Positions 32,534-44,268 of a stretch of DNA of 64,000 nucleotides are shown here, piece after piece. Origin of the DNA: Tuctoria greenei (Eukaryota; Streptophyta; Magnoliopsida; Poales; Poaceae); NCBI GenBank assembly GCA_036927565.1, contig JAYESD010000005.1, forward strand, positions 8,152,565-8,216,564, given 5' to 3'. Position numbers and translations under genes: made by a program. Position 1 is the stretch's first letter. Each line of letters opens with the position of its first letter. The notes beneath the pieces were generated by a model. The model made no database searches. It worked only from the letters and a program-made list of their open reading frames with translations, and was not told the origin of the DNA.

Positions 32534-34156
32534 TCAATTTAAGCCATGAGGATGAATAACCCCTATTTCACTACGAATGTAACAAAAATGAGTGAAATCC
32601 AAAGGTTTTGTAAAAATGTCAGCCAATTGTTGTTCGGTATCCACATGGTAAAGCACAATGTTTCCTTTTTCAACATTATCTCGGAGAAAGTGATACCTAA
32701 TATCAATGTGCTTAGTTCTAGAATGTTGCACGGGGTTTTTGGCAATGCAAATAGCACTAGTGTTATCACAAAACAGTGGAACACTATCCAGATCAACCCC
32801 ATAGTCCTTATGTGTTTGAACAATCCAAAGAGTTTGTGAGCAAGCACTAGCAGCAGCTACATATTCAGATTCGGCTGTGGATTGTGCAACTGAATTTTGT
32901 TTTCTAGAGGACCAAGCAACAAGAGAATTACCAAGAAAATGATAAGCATCGGAAGTACTTTTCCTATCAATCCTACAACCCCCAAAATCAGCATCCGAAA
33001 AAGCTTTCAAAGTAACGGTTGAGGAAGAAGGAAGAAAAATGCCAAATTCTTGAGTTCCATGTAAGTACCTGAGAATCCTTTTGACGGCTTGACGATGTGA
33101 AACACGTGGGGAAGCTTGAAACCATGCACAAAGACATACACTGAATTGTATGTCCGGTCTTGATGTCGTGAGGTACAAAAGTGATCCAATCATGCTTCTA
33201 TATTCTTTTTGATCCACGGATTCACCATCTTCATCAAGTTCAAGTGTTGTTGCTGTTCCCATTGGTGTCCGAAGAGGCTTGCTTTTGTCCATGTTGAAGC
33301 GCCTTAGGAGGTCTTTGGTATACTTCGTTTGATGCACAAAGGTACCCTCCTTGGTTTGCTTGATTTGTAGCCCCAAAAAGTAAGTGAGTTCACCCATCAT
33401 ACTCATTTCAAATTCGTAACTCATCATCGCTGAAAACTTGGACACAAGATCATGAGAAGCACAACCAAAGATAATATCATCCACATACACTTGAACGAAT
33501 AATGAGTCATTGCCATATTTAAGCACAAAAAGAGTTCTATCAACCTTGCCCATGGTAAACCCCTTTTCAACTAAGAATGTTTTTAACCTATCATACCATG
33601 CTCTAGGGGCTTGTTTGAGACCGTATAAGGCTTTGGATAGTTTGTAAACATGATTAGGAAAATCTGGATTTTCAAAACCCGGTGGTTGTTTGACATAAAC
33701 CTCCTCGTCTATGTAGCCATTAAGAAAAGCACTTTTAACATCCATTTGATATAGCTTAAAACCTTTAGATGCTGTAAAAGCTAACAAAATTCTTATGGCT
33801 TCTAATCTAGCGACAGGAGCAAAAGTTTCATCAAAATCCAGACCTTCAACTTGAGTGAAACCTTGAGCAACCAACCTAGCCTTATTCCTAACCACAACCC
33901 CATCCTCACTTTGTTTATTTTTAAATACCCATTTAGTTCCAATTAAAGTGTGACCTTGAGGTGGAGGTACAAGTTTCCAAACATTATTTCTTTCAAAATT
34001 TTCTAACTCTTCTTGCATGGCAATAATCCAAGATTCATTAGTGAGTGCGTGTGATATATCTTTGGGTTCAAAAGAAGCAACAAAAGCAGAATGAGCATAA
34101 GAGTTTGGATCGCAAAACCTGGACCGTGTGACTCGTTCGTGCAAGCTTCCAATCAT
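32534..34156 (-). CDS. Copia 1 reverse transcriptase and RNase H
   Basis: This open 540-residue frame is the C-terminal part of the copia polyprotein. RT motifs are KWVFKNKQSEDG, KARLVAQGF, MDVKSAFLNGYI, LYGLKQAPRAWY and the catalytic VQVYVDDIIFG (residues about 224-234). RNase H follows, with DADFGGCRIDRKSTS, STAESEYVA and TKHIDIRYHFLRD. It ends with the usual ADIFTKPL and a stop at 32534. It joins the upstream integrase ORF at a stop-overlap near 34153-34156, so the original single frame is interrupted there. The copy looks catalytically intact in this domain, but the upstream gag is broken. Confidence 0.9.
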   Translation of the reverse strand: MIGSLHERVTRSRFCDPNSYAHSAFVASFEPKDISHALTNESWIIAMQEELENFERNNVWKLVPPPQGHTLIGTKWVFKNKQSEDGVVVRNKARLVAQGFTQVEGLDFDETFAPVARLEAIRILLAFTASKGFKLYQMDVKSAFLNGYIDEEVYVKQPPGFENPDFPNHVYKLSKALYGLKQAPRAWYDRLKTFLVEKGFTMGKVDRTLFVLKYGNDSLFVQVYVDDIIFGCASHDLVSKFSAMMSYEFEMSMMGELTYFLGLQIKQTKEGTFVHQTKYTKDLLRRFNMDKSKPLRTPMGTATTLELDEDGESVDQKEYRSMIGSLLYLTTSRPDIQFSVCLCAWFQASPRVSHRQAVKRILRYLHGTQEFGIFLPSSSTVTLKAFSDADFGGCRIDRKSTSDAYHFLGNSLVAWSSRKQNSVAQSTAESEYVAAASACSQTLWIVQTHKDYGVDLDSVPLFCDNTSAICIAKNPVQHSRTKHIDIRYHFLRDNVEKGNIVLYHVDTEQQLADIFTKPLDFTHFCYIRSEIGVIHPHGLN

Positions 34157-35697
34157 CTGTTGTGGGGGATGATCTTTGTAAAAACGTAGGGGAACAGATG
34201 TCTCACAAGCTTCTTCTTCATTAGGTTCATCGTAGATTGATGGGCTTGTGACTTGTGGACAATCAGGACCAGCATAGGGATAGCCAGAGCTTGTTCAATG
34301 TCCGGAGCTGGACACGTGTCAACTTCGGAACTACCAGGCAGTATCACCGGCTCTTCTTCATCTTCGAAAATACCCTCCCCCTGAGGATACGGATCTGGTC
34401 CTGCAACACCGGAGCTAGTACCTGGGCTAGCTTCATCAAAAGACACTTCACAAGTCTCCACAATTTTGTTAGTATCAAGTAAAAGCACACGGTAGCCTCT
34501 AGTATGAGATGGATAACCAAGAAACATGACATCAATGGATCTAGGTTCAAATTTATCAAGATTACCATGTTTCTTAACAAAGCATTTGCAACCAAAGACC
34601 CGAAAGTGTGTAACACTAGGCCTATGTCCAAACCGGAGCTCATATGGTGTTTTACCTAGCTTAGCACGCAAGAAAACACGATTTGAGACATAACAAGCGG
34701 TTGCTAACGCATCAGCCCAAAATTTCCTAGGAGTTTGATATTCATCAAGCATAGTCCTAGCCATCTCAACTAAGGTTCTGTTCTTTCTTTCTACAACACC
34801 GTTTTGTTGAGGTACATATGGTGAATAGAATTGATGATCTATTCTATTTTCAGCACAAAAGTGATCAAAAGATTGATTTTTAAATTCAGTTCCATTATCA
34901 CTTCTAATTGCTTTTAATGATCCTGGGTTATCAATTGATAATCTAAGAAATAAAGTTCTAAAGTGACTAAAAACTTCATTCTTAGACGCCATAAAGTAAA
35001 TCCAAGAGTATCTAGAATAATCATCAACAATAACAAGAACATACCATTTAGCTCCGAAGGATTGGACACGTGAAGGTCCTACGGTGTCAAGATGCAAAAG
35101 TTGACATGGTTCAGTTGTCATGATCATTGTGAGAGGAGTATGTGAACCTACAACCATCTTAGCATGTCTACAAGAAGAGCACACAATTTCTTTGTCCCCT
35201 TTAAGCTTAGGCAGCCCATGTATGCGATCAAGAGCACTAACACGCGTTAGGTGATCAAAGCCTACGTGACCAAGTCTACGATGCCAAAAATACAAGTCCT
35301 TTGAATCATTAGCAACTAGACACCTATGCTTAGAGGAAGACATATCAAAATCAGCTTTAAAAACTCTTCCAAACTGAGACATGTTAAAAATAAGCTCACT
35401 ATTTGAACCTACAACTTTGCAGCAGTTTTTATTAAAAATAATTTCTATATTTTCATCTAGCAATTATGCAACAGAAAGCAAGTTGTATTTCAAATTTTTG
35501 ACAAGTGCCACATCCTTCAAAGTGTAGTGATCATTTACTTTAACCGAACCCTTAGCAATTATAGGAGTTGAAGAATTATCGGCAAAGGTAACATTCTCTA
35601 CACGTGACACAAAAGAGAGGGAGGAGAACCAATCTTTGTTACCGGTCATGTGGCGTGAGCAACCTGAATCCACAATCCAAATGTTCTCCTTCCTCAA
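34153..35697 (-). pseudogene. Copia 1 protease tail and integrase
   Basis: The aspartic protease segment at 35697-35464 has the WIVDSGCSRHMTG signature and ends at a stop (TAA at 35464-35466, beside LLSVA). The following frame (35463-34153) has the GAG-pre-integrase HHCC zinc motif (WHRRLGHVGFDHL, CSSCRHAK), the DDE core (LHLDTVGP, RSDNGTEFKN, PQQNGVVERKNR) and the conserved ELRFGHRPSVTHFRVFGC segment. The protease-integrase stop is one base change from a coding codon, so this part needs read-through or is dead. Confidence 0.85.
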
Positions 35698-35706
35698 ATG
35701 TGTAAC

Positions 35707-38077
35707 CTACATAGAAGCACAATACATCGATGACTCAATACTGGGGTTAGTCAAAAGGCATTTAGGTATCCAGTACTGAGTCACACGACATGCAGTAGGA
35801 AAAACACGCGAAAGCTGAGATAAAACAGCAGGTTTATGAGTCGAAGTTTGAGGTTTTCTATTCTTAACTCTTTTAGCACAAGAATCAGTAGCTCCGGAGG
35901 TAAAAGCAGCAGTTTCAAAAGACAAGGCTGAAGCTCCAGAAACAAAAGCTAAAGTTCCGAAGGAAACAACAGAAGGTCCGGGAGCTCTCGGAGCTATCGG
36001 AACTATCGGAGCTGCTTTTGCGGATTTCTTACCAGAAGGTCCAGAAGCTACCCTTTCAAATTTCTGACTCACTAAAGCAGGTTGTGTTTTTTTAATTGCA
36101 TGAAAGTTATGAGATCTAGCAACCATTCTTTCCCTTTTTGTTGTTTAGCTAGTCTATAACAAAAATCTATGACATGACCATCTCTACCACAGAAGGTACA
36201 ATGGAATTTAACTTTGTGTTCATGTCTAGATGAGCAAGCAATATTTTTATTTGAAACCGAATGAGACAACACTCCTGCAGATTTGAAAACCACTCCTTTT
36301 TGTTTAGGAACTATTTGAATCAAACCACTTCCTAATGACTTCACAATTTTAGGTGGATGTGCCTTAGCATGAGCATGAGAATCAAAACCTAAACCAGTTT
36401 TATCATTGCAAGACTTGGAAGAATTCAGCAGTAAGTTTAGGTTCTTATTCCCATCACAAAACCGATCTAATGTCCTATGCATGTCATCAAGTTTATTGGA
36501 CAGATCAAGGCAATTTTCACATGAAGTTTTTCCTTTTAGTTTGCAATTGGAACAAAATTTAACTTCATGAGAACGTAAAGCATTGTTCAATATAGAAATT
36601 TCATTCATAGCATCATGTAGTTTCTTATCAAGATCCTCACAAGTAGAACAATGCAAATCAATTGTAGAACAGCTAGCATCTTTCAAGTTTTTATCATTAA
36701 GTGCAGCAAGCTCTTTGTTCTTTTCAATTTCTTTATCAAGTCTATCTAGAGTGGAGGAGTGTGCACTTCTTAATGTGGACAATTGTTCATAGATTAAGTC
36801 ACATGAGGGACATGCATCATCACTAGGAATCAAAGTTTTTAAACGGTTAATTTCAGATTCTAGTGATTCAATTTTAGCAGCATTATCTCTAAGATTTTTG
36901 TCCTTTTTCTTAGTTGCACGAGAAATAACATCACACATTTCATTGCAGGTAGAACATACCTCTTCATTGTCGCTGTTGTGTTCTGCCTCCTCCATACTTG
37001 ATCTTGACTTGCCCGCCATAAAGCACAAGTTTGCCAAATCATCTTCATCTTCATCACTTCCAATGTCCACATCACTTGAACCAAACTCTTGAAGCGCGGT
37101 GATGAAACTGTTGATCATCTTGCGTCCTATGGTACCTTTCTTCTTCTTGTTGGAATTTCCAGAGGAGGTCCGGACCTTGCTTTGTTTTTCTTCCCGGGTG
37201 GTCGGACCTGAAAGGTTAGGGCATTCTGTATGAAAGTGTCCTGTTTTACCATATTCAAAACAGCGTTGAGGTCTGGAGCTTCCTCTCCTTCTAGTTCTCA
37301 CATTTTGCAATGCTTTTGAGAATCTAGTAGAGATGAGTGCCAACTCCTCTTCTGGAAATTCTTCGATCTGCTCCACGGTTAGTGAGGACAACAAAGAAGA
37401 GTATTGCAAGATGATGGTTGGCCGGAGCTAGACATATCACGTTGTGAGACAAATGCAATAGACTTGTTTGGGTTCTTACGTGCTAGGATGTCAATTTCAT
37501 GAGTTTTTAGTTTAGAATAAAGTACATCTAATGTAAGAGAACTCATGACAGCTGATTCACGAATAGATGTTACTTTCATCTCCCAAATTGACATGTCTAA
37601 TGCACTAAGAAGTTGCCTAGCATTCTCAGCATCGGAAAAATTAACATTGACACTACGTAAGTTGCTGACAATTTTATTGAAACAAGCAAAGAGGTCATCG
37701 ATAGACTCACCTGGTTGCATCTCAAAACGCATATATTCCTTTTTGAACATATCCTGTTTTACCTGCTTGATTGTGTTGGAGCCTTCATGATAATCACAGA
37801 GAGCTCTCCAAACATCATATGCTGATCGGAGGTGCACGACACGATCAAAGTCGCTTTGAGTGAGTCCTTGGATGATCAAGTTTCGGACTTTGTTGTTGTT
37901 GTCGACGTCCCGTAGGTTTGTGGCTGTGACTTGATCATTAGGTGGCACTTCATAAGTCTTATACACCTTCTCCCATATTGCAAAGTCTTGTGCCTGGATA
38001 AAAGCCTCCATGTGTGCCTTCCAAATCTGAAAATCAATACCAGCGAACACACAAGGTTTGGCGGAGTACTTGTCCAT
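35707..38077 (-). pseudogene. Copia 1 gag, broken into three frames
   Basis: The N-terminal frame 38077-37379 starts about 60 bp inside the primer site. It has the DUF4219/UBN2-type gag core (FQIWKAHMEAFI, LCDYHEGSNTIKQVKQDMF). A shift near 37380-37409 leads to 37409-36072, with a first zinc knuckle CFEYGKTGHFHTEC whose second Cys is replaced by Tyr. A long coiled-coil Ser/Glu region and a second knuckle CTFCGRDGHVIDFC, with all ligands present, follow. The segment 36126-35707 links to the protease. The damaged first knuckle should weaken RNA binding. Confidence 0.82.
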
Positions 38078-38123
38078 GATGATTAGTCAAAAACACGTGC
38101 AAATCTCAAAGATTAGAGCACCG

Positions 38124-38137
38124 TGGCTCTGATACCA
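38124..38137 (-). other. Primer-binding site of copia 1 (initiator Met tRNA)
   Basis: On the minus strand TGGTATCAGAGCCA follows two bases after the LTR end. It is the standard complement of the 3' end of plant initiator tRNA-Met. Confidence 0.85.
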
Positions 38138-38139
38138 AT

Positions 38140-39381
38140 TGTAGGATCGAAGAGCACGTGAAAAGCTACCAGAGGGGGGTGAATGGTAGATTTAAAAATC
38201 TTACGCAGCGGAAACAATAAAACCCCAAACCCTTTCGGCAGAAAAACGATCTATTAAAGAAATCGTGTGTGAGACTAATCTAAACGTGTTTCACCGTGAC
38301 AAAAGTGATAGATATCAGAGAGAATCAAGTCACGAAGACAACACAAAAAGAATCACTCAAATCTGTCGAGAAAAACTCAAGCTATGATCAAAAGATCAAA
38401 CAAGATCAATCTTTCCTTCCTTATCCCATCTTCGGAACCATGTTGCCACGTCATGCACCGCATGCATACGTGCGAACACATTCCTTCGACGTTCAGTAAC
38501 CTTCATATGCACTGCCCTTGATTCAATCATCCTGCGTGACCTCCTGATTAGCTCAACCACAATTCCTCCTGAATTTGGTTGTTGGAACCTCATCTCCTCC
38601 CTGAGACTAGTCCAATGGATCCCGTCACCAGCCATGTCTTGAACTCAAGCAACACCTGCACATGAATAAACAACCAATCCATACGAGCCCAAGTCCTCGA
38701 CTTGACTCAAGTTAGTTCCGAACACAACACCTTACGTGAGAACCTCACATAAGCATGTTGCAAAGACACAGTAACACAATATCATCCATATCAACCAAAA
38801 CGCACCAAAAACTTAGTAAAAGAATACTAAGCAAACTTTCCAACAATGTAAAGCAAGTACGAAACATTGCAAATGGATAGCAGAAGCACTGCGTTCAAGT
38901 TCCGGACCTTGCCAGAGCAACCCGGAGCTTGAGCTGGAGCTAACAAAAGCTAGTAGAACCTAGCGCCGGAGCTTACCAAAACTAGTACAATGAAGCACCT
39001 ACCGGAGCTTACCAAAACTAGTAGATCCTAGCACCGGAGCTTACCAAAAACTAGTCAAAACTAATCAACCCAAAACCGGAGCTAGACAGAGTACGTCGGA
39101 GTTTAGCAAAAGCATTCCGGAGCTATCAAATATATGCCGGAACTATCAAAGACATGCCGGAGCTAACCAAAGCTAGTCGGACCTTACCAAGAAGTCGGAC
39201 CTAGCTTCAAACATAGTCGGAGCTAGCCAAAACAAGCCAGACCTACCGTCGGACCTTGCTGTAGCTCAGAGCTAGAGTCGGACCTTGACAAAAAGGTGTT
39301 TTGGTGATATTTAAAACTTTTATCATCAAAGCCAAGTGTATTCACTACAAGCCAATGTATTCAGCACATATAGGTCTTACA
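38140..39381 (-). repeat. 5' LTR of copia 1 (1,242 bp, with internal deletion)
   Basis: It matches 29651-31530 closely, but a block of about 600 bp is missing at about 38408, where AACAAGATCAATCT runs straight into TTCCTTCCTTATCCCATC. The breakpoints in the longer copy lie in short AGATC-TT similarities. The deleted LTR retains its ends and the CCGGAGCTTACC array (about 38900-39290). Confidence 0.9.
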
Positions 39382-39486
39382 TTTTGCTCTAAATTCATTT
39401 TAAACTTATTACTTTTTATGTGGATTAATATTAAACGTGTATATGAACTTATGCAATGCATGATGCAAGAAAATGAGAGTGTTACA
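39382..39486 (-). repeat. 3' LTR of the Tekay element, remaining 105 bp
   Basis: This is the continuation of the split LTR. The sequence from TTTTGCTCTAAATTCATTTT to GTGTTACA matches the end of the intact LTR at 46994-47100. It begins with the ttttg duplication created by copia 1. Confidence 0.9.
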
Positions 39487-42400
39487 AACCTACCCCCGTT
39501 AAAATGAATCTCGCCCTCGAGATTCGACAAGGAAGAGAAGAGATATGGAAATTCCTTCTCGAGATCGTCCTCCATCTCCCAAGTTGTCTCTGATTCTGTG
39601 TGATGCTTCCATTGCACTTTACACCATCGAATCACCTTGTTCCTTGTGATCCTCTCCTTGGTTTCCAAAATTTTGACCGGTTGCTCGACATAAGTCAAAT
39701 CTGCCTCTAATTCCAATTCTTCCATTGGCACTTGTTCTTCCGGTACCCTCAAGCACTTCTCGAGTTGTGAAACATGAAACACATCATGTACATTTGAAAG
39801 ATGAGTTGGCATATCCAACTTATATGCTACTTCTCCTCTTTTGTTCAAAATCTTGAACTGTCCAATATATCGAGGTGCTAGCTTGCATCTTATATTAAAC
39901 CTCTTATGACTTCTCATTGGTGACACCTTGTCCGCATATCCTTCTTGCCTTGATTGAGCATCCCTCAAGTTTTCACGAATCATCTAGACTTGTTTCTCAG
40001 CTTCTTGCAACATGTCAGGCCCAAATATCTGGTTTTCTCTGGTCTCATTCTAAAATAAAGGTGTATTGCACTTCCTCCCATATAGTGCTTTATAGAGTGA
40101 TATTTTCAAGCTTGCTTGGTAACTATTGTTGTATAAAAATTTTGCGTATGGCAAGCTCTTGTCCCAACCTTTCCCATGCTTCAAAGCACAAGCTCTTAAC
40201 ATATCCTCCAAAATCTAATTGGTCCTCTCAGTTTGTCCATCTGTTTGAGGGTGATATGCCGAGCTAAAATTCAACCTTGTTCCCAATGCGCCATGCAATT
40301 TCCGCCAATACCTGGAGGTAAATTGAGAACTTCTACCTGACACTATCTTCTTTGGAACTCCATGCAAACATACTATTCTTCCCATATACAGTTCAGCCAA
40401 TTTTTCTCCATTAAAGGTGGTCTTGTCGGGAATAAAGTGGGATATTTTGGTCAAACAATCTACAATTACCCATATCGAGACATAACGTGACTGGGTACGC
40501 GGTAAACCAACTATAAAATCCATTTCGATTTCTTCCCACTTCCATTTCACAATCTTCAATGGCTGCGTTAACCCAGCTGGCCTTTCATGCTCAGCTTTGA
40601 CTCGTTGACACACATCACACAATGCGACATATTCAACTATGCCCTTCTTCATGCTAGCCCACCAATAACATGTCTTCAAGTCCCTGTACATCTTTGTACA
40701 ACCGGGGTGAATCGAGTATGGCGAGTCATGTGCCTCTTTTAATATTATCTCCCGAATTTGCTTCACAATAGGCACAAGAATCCTTTTTCCGAGCCATTGG
40801 GTACCATGTTCATCCTTGTCAAACCTGAATTATCTTTCCTCTTGGTCCTTTCCTTGATTTCTTGAATTACCTCATCCTTTGTTTGACCCTCTCAAATTTC
40901 TTGCTCTAAGGTCGAACTTAACTCCATTATCCCCATCTCATTCACAAATCTGAGATTCAACCGTTCAAACTCCTTACATAACTCGGATGGCAATTCTCGA
41001 ACTGTGAGATGGTGACTTACACCTTTCCGGCTCAAAGCATCGGCCACTACATTAGCCTTCCCTGGATGGTAATTGATTCCCACATCATAATCCTTGATGA
41101 GCTCCAACCATCTTTGTTGCTTCAAATTTAGGTCCGTTTGCGTGAATATGTACTTGAGACTCTTATGATCCCTATAAATTTCACACCTGTGACCAAGGAT
41201 GTAGTGTCTCTAAATCTTCAATGTGTGTACCACGGCTGCTAGTTCAAGATCATGTGTTGGATAATTCTGCTCATGTTTCATTAACTGTCTCGATGCATAG
41301 GCTACCACTTGACCTTCTTGCATGAGCACACATCTAAGTCCTTGTCTTGATGCATCACAATAAATATCTAAGCTCTTGCTCATGTCCGACAATATCAATA
41401 TTGGGGCTATAGTTAACCTCTTCTTCAACTCTTCGAAACTGTCTTGACAAGCTTGAGTCCATAGGAAAGCTTTCCCCTTCATTAGCAGCTCTGTTATGGG
41501 CTTGGCTATCTTGGAAAAATCCTTGATGAAACGACGGTAATATCCAGCCATTCCAAGAAAACTTCGGATCTCCTTTACATTCTGCGATGGTTCCCATTTC
41601 AATACGTCCCTCACCTTTCCTGGGTCAACTGATACTCCTCCTTCTGAGATGATATGACCCAAAAATGACACCTCTTTCAACCAAAACTGGCACTTGCTGA
41701 ACTTGGCGTACAATTGATGCTCCCTAAATTTCTGCAATGTGAGCCTTAAATGTTCCTCATGTTCCTTCTCATCCTTCGAGTAGATCATAATGACATCATT
41801 GAACACCACCATAAACTTATCCAAGTACTCCATGAAGACCTTATTCATGAGGTACATAAAGTAGGCAGGTGCGTTGGTCAATCCAAAGGACATCACAATG
41901 TACTCATAAGATCCATACCGTGTCCTAAAAGTTGTCTTGGGTATGTCCGATGGTCTGATCTTAATTTGGAAGTATCCCAATCTTAAATCAATCTTGGAGA
42001 AGACACAAGCACTCTTCATCTGATCAAACAAATCTTCTATGAGTGGCAAGGTGTACTTGTTCTTGATGGTCACCTTATTGAGAGCTCGGTAATCCACACA
42101 CATCCTTTGGGATCCATCCTTCTTGTCCACAAAAGGTACGGGCGCTCCACAAAGTGAAGAGCTTGGATGAATAAAACCTTTCTCTAGTTGCTCTTGAATT
42201 TGCTTCTTGAGCTCCGCTAACCCCTTAGGAGGCATCCTATATGGCCTTTTAGCTATAGGTGCAGTTCCAGGTATTAATTCAATAACAAATTCAATGTATC
42301 GATCAGGAGGCATACCTAACAACTCATCCGGGAACACATCCAAAAATTCATGTACCACTAGGATCTCCTCAATTGCAGCACCATCAAAGTGATTCAGCTC

Positions 42401-42829
42401 CAATTGCTTTGGCGCATGTTGAGACGCTTCGAATTCTATGGTGATCCCTTCCTCATTGGTCAGCTTCACCGTCTTTGTGGCACATTCAATGACTCCATTG
42501 TGATTCCTCAACCAGTCCATATCGAGTATAATGTCCAATCCTTGGGAATCCAAAACGATGAGGTTGGCAAAGAAGTCTACCCCCCCTATTCTAAGGCTTA
42601 CTTTTGGACATACTATATTTGTCTTCGTCTCTCCTCCAGGAGATTTAACCAATAGAGTATACTTCATATGAGAGATAGTCAAACTATACTTGGCAACATA
42701 CTTCGATGCAATGAATGAATGATATGCTCCAGAATCAAATAACATAGTCATTGGGTTGGAGTTTGCGAGAAACATACCAATGACCACGTCATCCGCTTGT
42801 TGAGCTTCCTCCGTAGAGACATGGTTCAC
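39487..42829 (-). pseudogene. Tekay pol: protease, RT, RNase H, integrase, chromodomain; decayed
   Basis: The frame 42829-41210 carries the protease (LFDSGAYHSFI) and RT (QRMCVDYRALNKVTIKNKY and DLRLGYFQIKIR). The catalytic loop reads VFNDVIMIYS, so the second Asp of the (Y/F)xDD box is Val. A TAG where Trp is expected ends it (about 41212). RNase H continues at about 41190-40892 (DALSRKG). Integrase 40775-40215 has the zinc-site tail CDVCQRVKAEH and a core in which the middle acidic residue is lost (IVSGRSSQF instead of an SDRGSQF type). The C-terminal segment 39983-39487 has the chromodomain (PVKILETKER, KVQWKHHTESETTWE) that guides chromoviruses to heterochromatin. Confidence 0.88.
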
Positions 42830-42916
42830 ATTGCCACGAGCAAAATTCTGTTGTCCACGATTGCCTTGTGCTGCTCCTCCATTCGTTCTTGGGTTCTGTC
42901 TTGGCGCATTGCTTCC

Positions 42917-43999
42917 TTAACCAAGGCCTAACTTAGGACATTGATGTGCAAAGTGTACTACTTCTCCACATGTATAGCACTTCCTAATTGCACCAGAGTT
43001 ATTGGGACGAACTTGGTTCTGAACATTTGCACCAGGAAAGTTGCCACGAGGTGCAAAAGACATTGGAGGCCTAGGTGCTTGCATGGCAGGGCGTTGCTGC
43101 ACAAACTGAGTTGGACGCAGTGCATAACCAGGGCGCTGTAGAGGAGCAGAAGAGTTGTAATAAGGCGCATTGGGTGGTGCAAAGCGAGGGTGCACATTAC
43201 TTCCTTGATGCGGTCCTTGATATGGTGTCTTTCTCTTGTTATCTAACTCCATCTCACGGACCTTGTTCTCAACCACAATTGCTTTGTCCACAAGCTTCTG
43301 AAAGTTTGCATAATCACAATTCAGCAATTGTACCTGGATTTCATTGTTCAAGCCTCTCATGAACAAGTACTATTTCCGGTTGTCCTGGCTCACATCTTCA
43401 GGCGCGTACCTTGAAAGTTGAATGAACTTATTGAGATATTCACTCAGGCTTGATCTTTCTTGCCTCAAGTTTTCAAACTCTTGCCTCTTCAAGATCATAA
43501 CACCCTCGGGCACATAATGATAATGGAAGCTCTCCTTGAATTCGGATCAAGTAATCCTCTCATGATTCTCATGGGTATTGCATAAAGAGTCCTACCAATC
43601 CGCAGCTGCTCCAACTAGTTGATGGGAATCGAATAACACCTTCTCCCGGTCACTGCATTGGACTATAGATAGCTTCTTCTCCACAGATTTGAGCCAGACA
43701 TCGGCGTCCATAGGGTCGGCGACTTGAGCAAAAGTCAGCGGTCGGGTTCTCATGAACTCTCCCAATCGTTTATGAGGAGGTGGGGGTGGCGGTGGAGGCA
43801 TGTGAGGCCGATTGTTGTTGTTGCCAACCTGTAGCTGTCCTATAGTCTGTATCATGGTCTGCATGAGCTGGTTTTGCATAGCTAACAGCTGCTCAAGGAT
43901 GATAGCTCCTTGGGCAGGTCCTTGTCCATTGTTGTTCTGAGGTGCTCCATTAATTTCCTCCTCATCATTTACATCCTTCTGGTTGCAAGTCCTCACCAT
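42917..43999 (-). pseudogene. Tekay gag, frameshifted
   Basis: The start at 43999 (MVRTCNQ) lies about 250 bp past the primer site. A Gln/Asn-rich N-terminus and a His/Pro run (HMPPPPPPPPHKR) precede the Retrotrans_gag core (DADVWLKSVEKKL). A break near 43590 leads to 43366-42917, which holds the end of the core (FMRGLNNEIQVQLL), a Pro/Gln-rich linker and a zinc knuckle CYTCGEVVHFAHQC with all four ligands. Gag would package the RNA; this copy cannot make a full protein. Confidence 0.82.
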
Positions 44000-44251
44000 C
44001 TGAAGAAAGCAAGAGATACGAATTTAGAAAACATCCCCAACTATATGCATCAAGGGATATGAAACTAAACAACTACCTATACTAGCCTATATTGACATGG
44101 CAATGCTAAAGCTTCTCAAAATCCTCTATTAAGCACTCAACCAAACAATACATAGCAATCAGCACACCAAACAAAAACACATCGATTCCTGAGTGCTCCT
44201 ATGTGCTCTAAAGTGTCCATTCTATCTAGGTTGCGTCCTACGGTCAACCTG

Positions 44252-44265
44252 TGGCTCTGATACCA
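44252..44265 (-). other. Primer-binding site of the Tekay element (initiator Met tRNA)
   Basis: On the minus strand TGGTATCAGAGCCA begins three bases after the 5' LTR end (GGGTATCACA). Confidence 0.85.
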
Positions 44266-44268
44266 ATT

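Larger units (their letters stand above)
29651..39381 (-). mobile_element. Ty1/copia LTR retrotransposon 1 (possibly SIRE/Maximus lineage), 9.7 kb
   Basis: Its 5' LTR is 38140-39381 and its 3' LTR 29651-31530, both with TGTAGGATC and GTCTTACA ends (plus-strand orientation). The target duplication is a perfect ttttg (29646-29650 and 39382-39386). The primer site is complementary to initiator tRNA-Met (38124-38137), and the polypurine tract CATCAAGGGGGAGAT abuts the 3' LTR. The order gag, protease, integrase, RT, RNase H is the copia order. Large size and long LTRs suggest the Maximus/SIRE group, tentatively. It inserted in the LTR of the Tekay element and has less diverged LTRs than its host. 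Confidence 0.92.
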
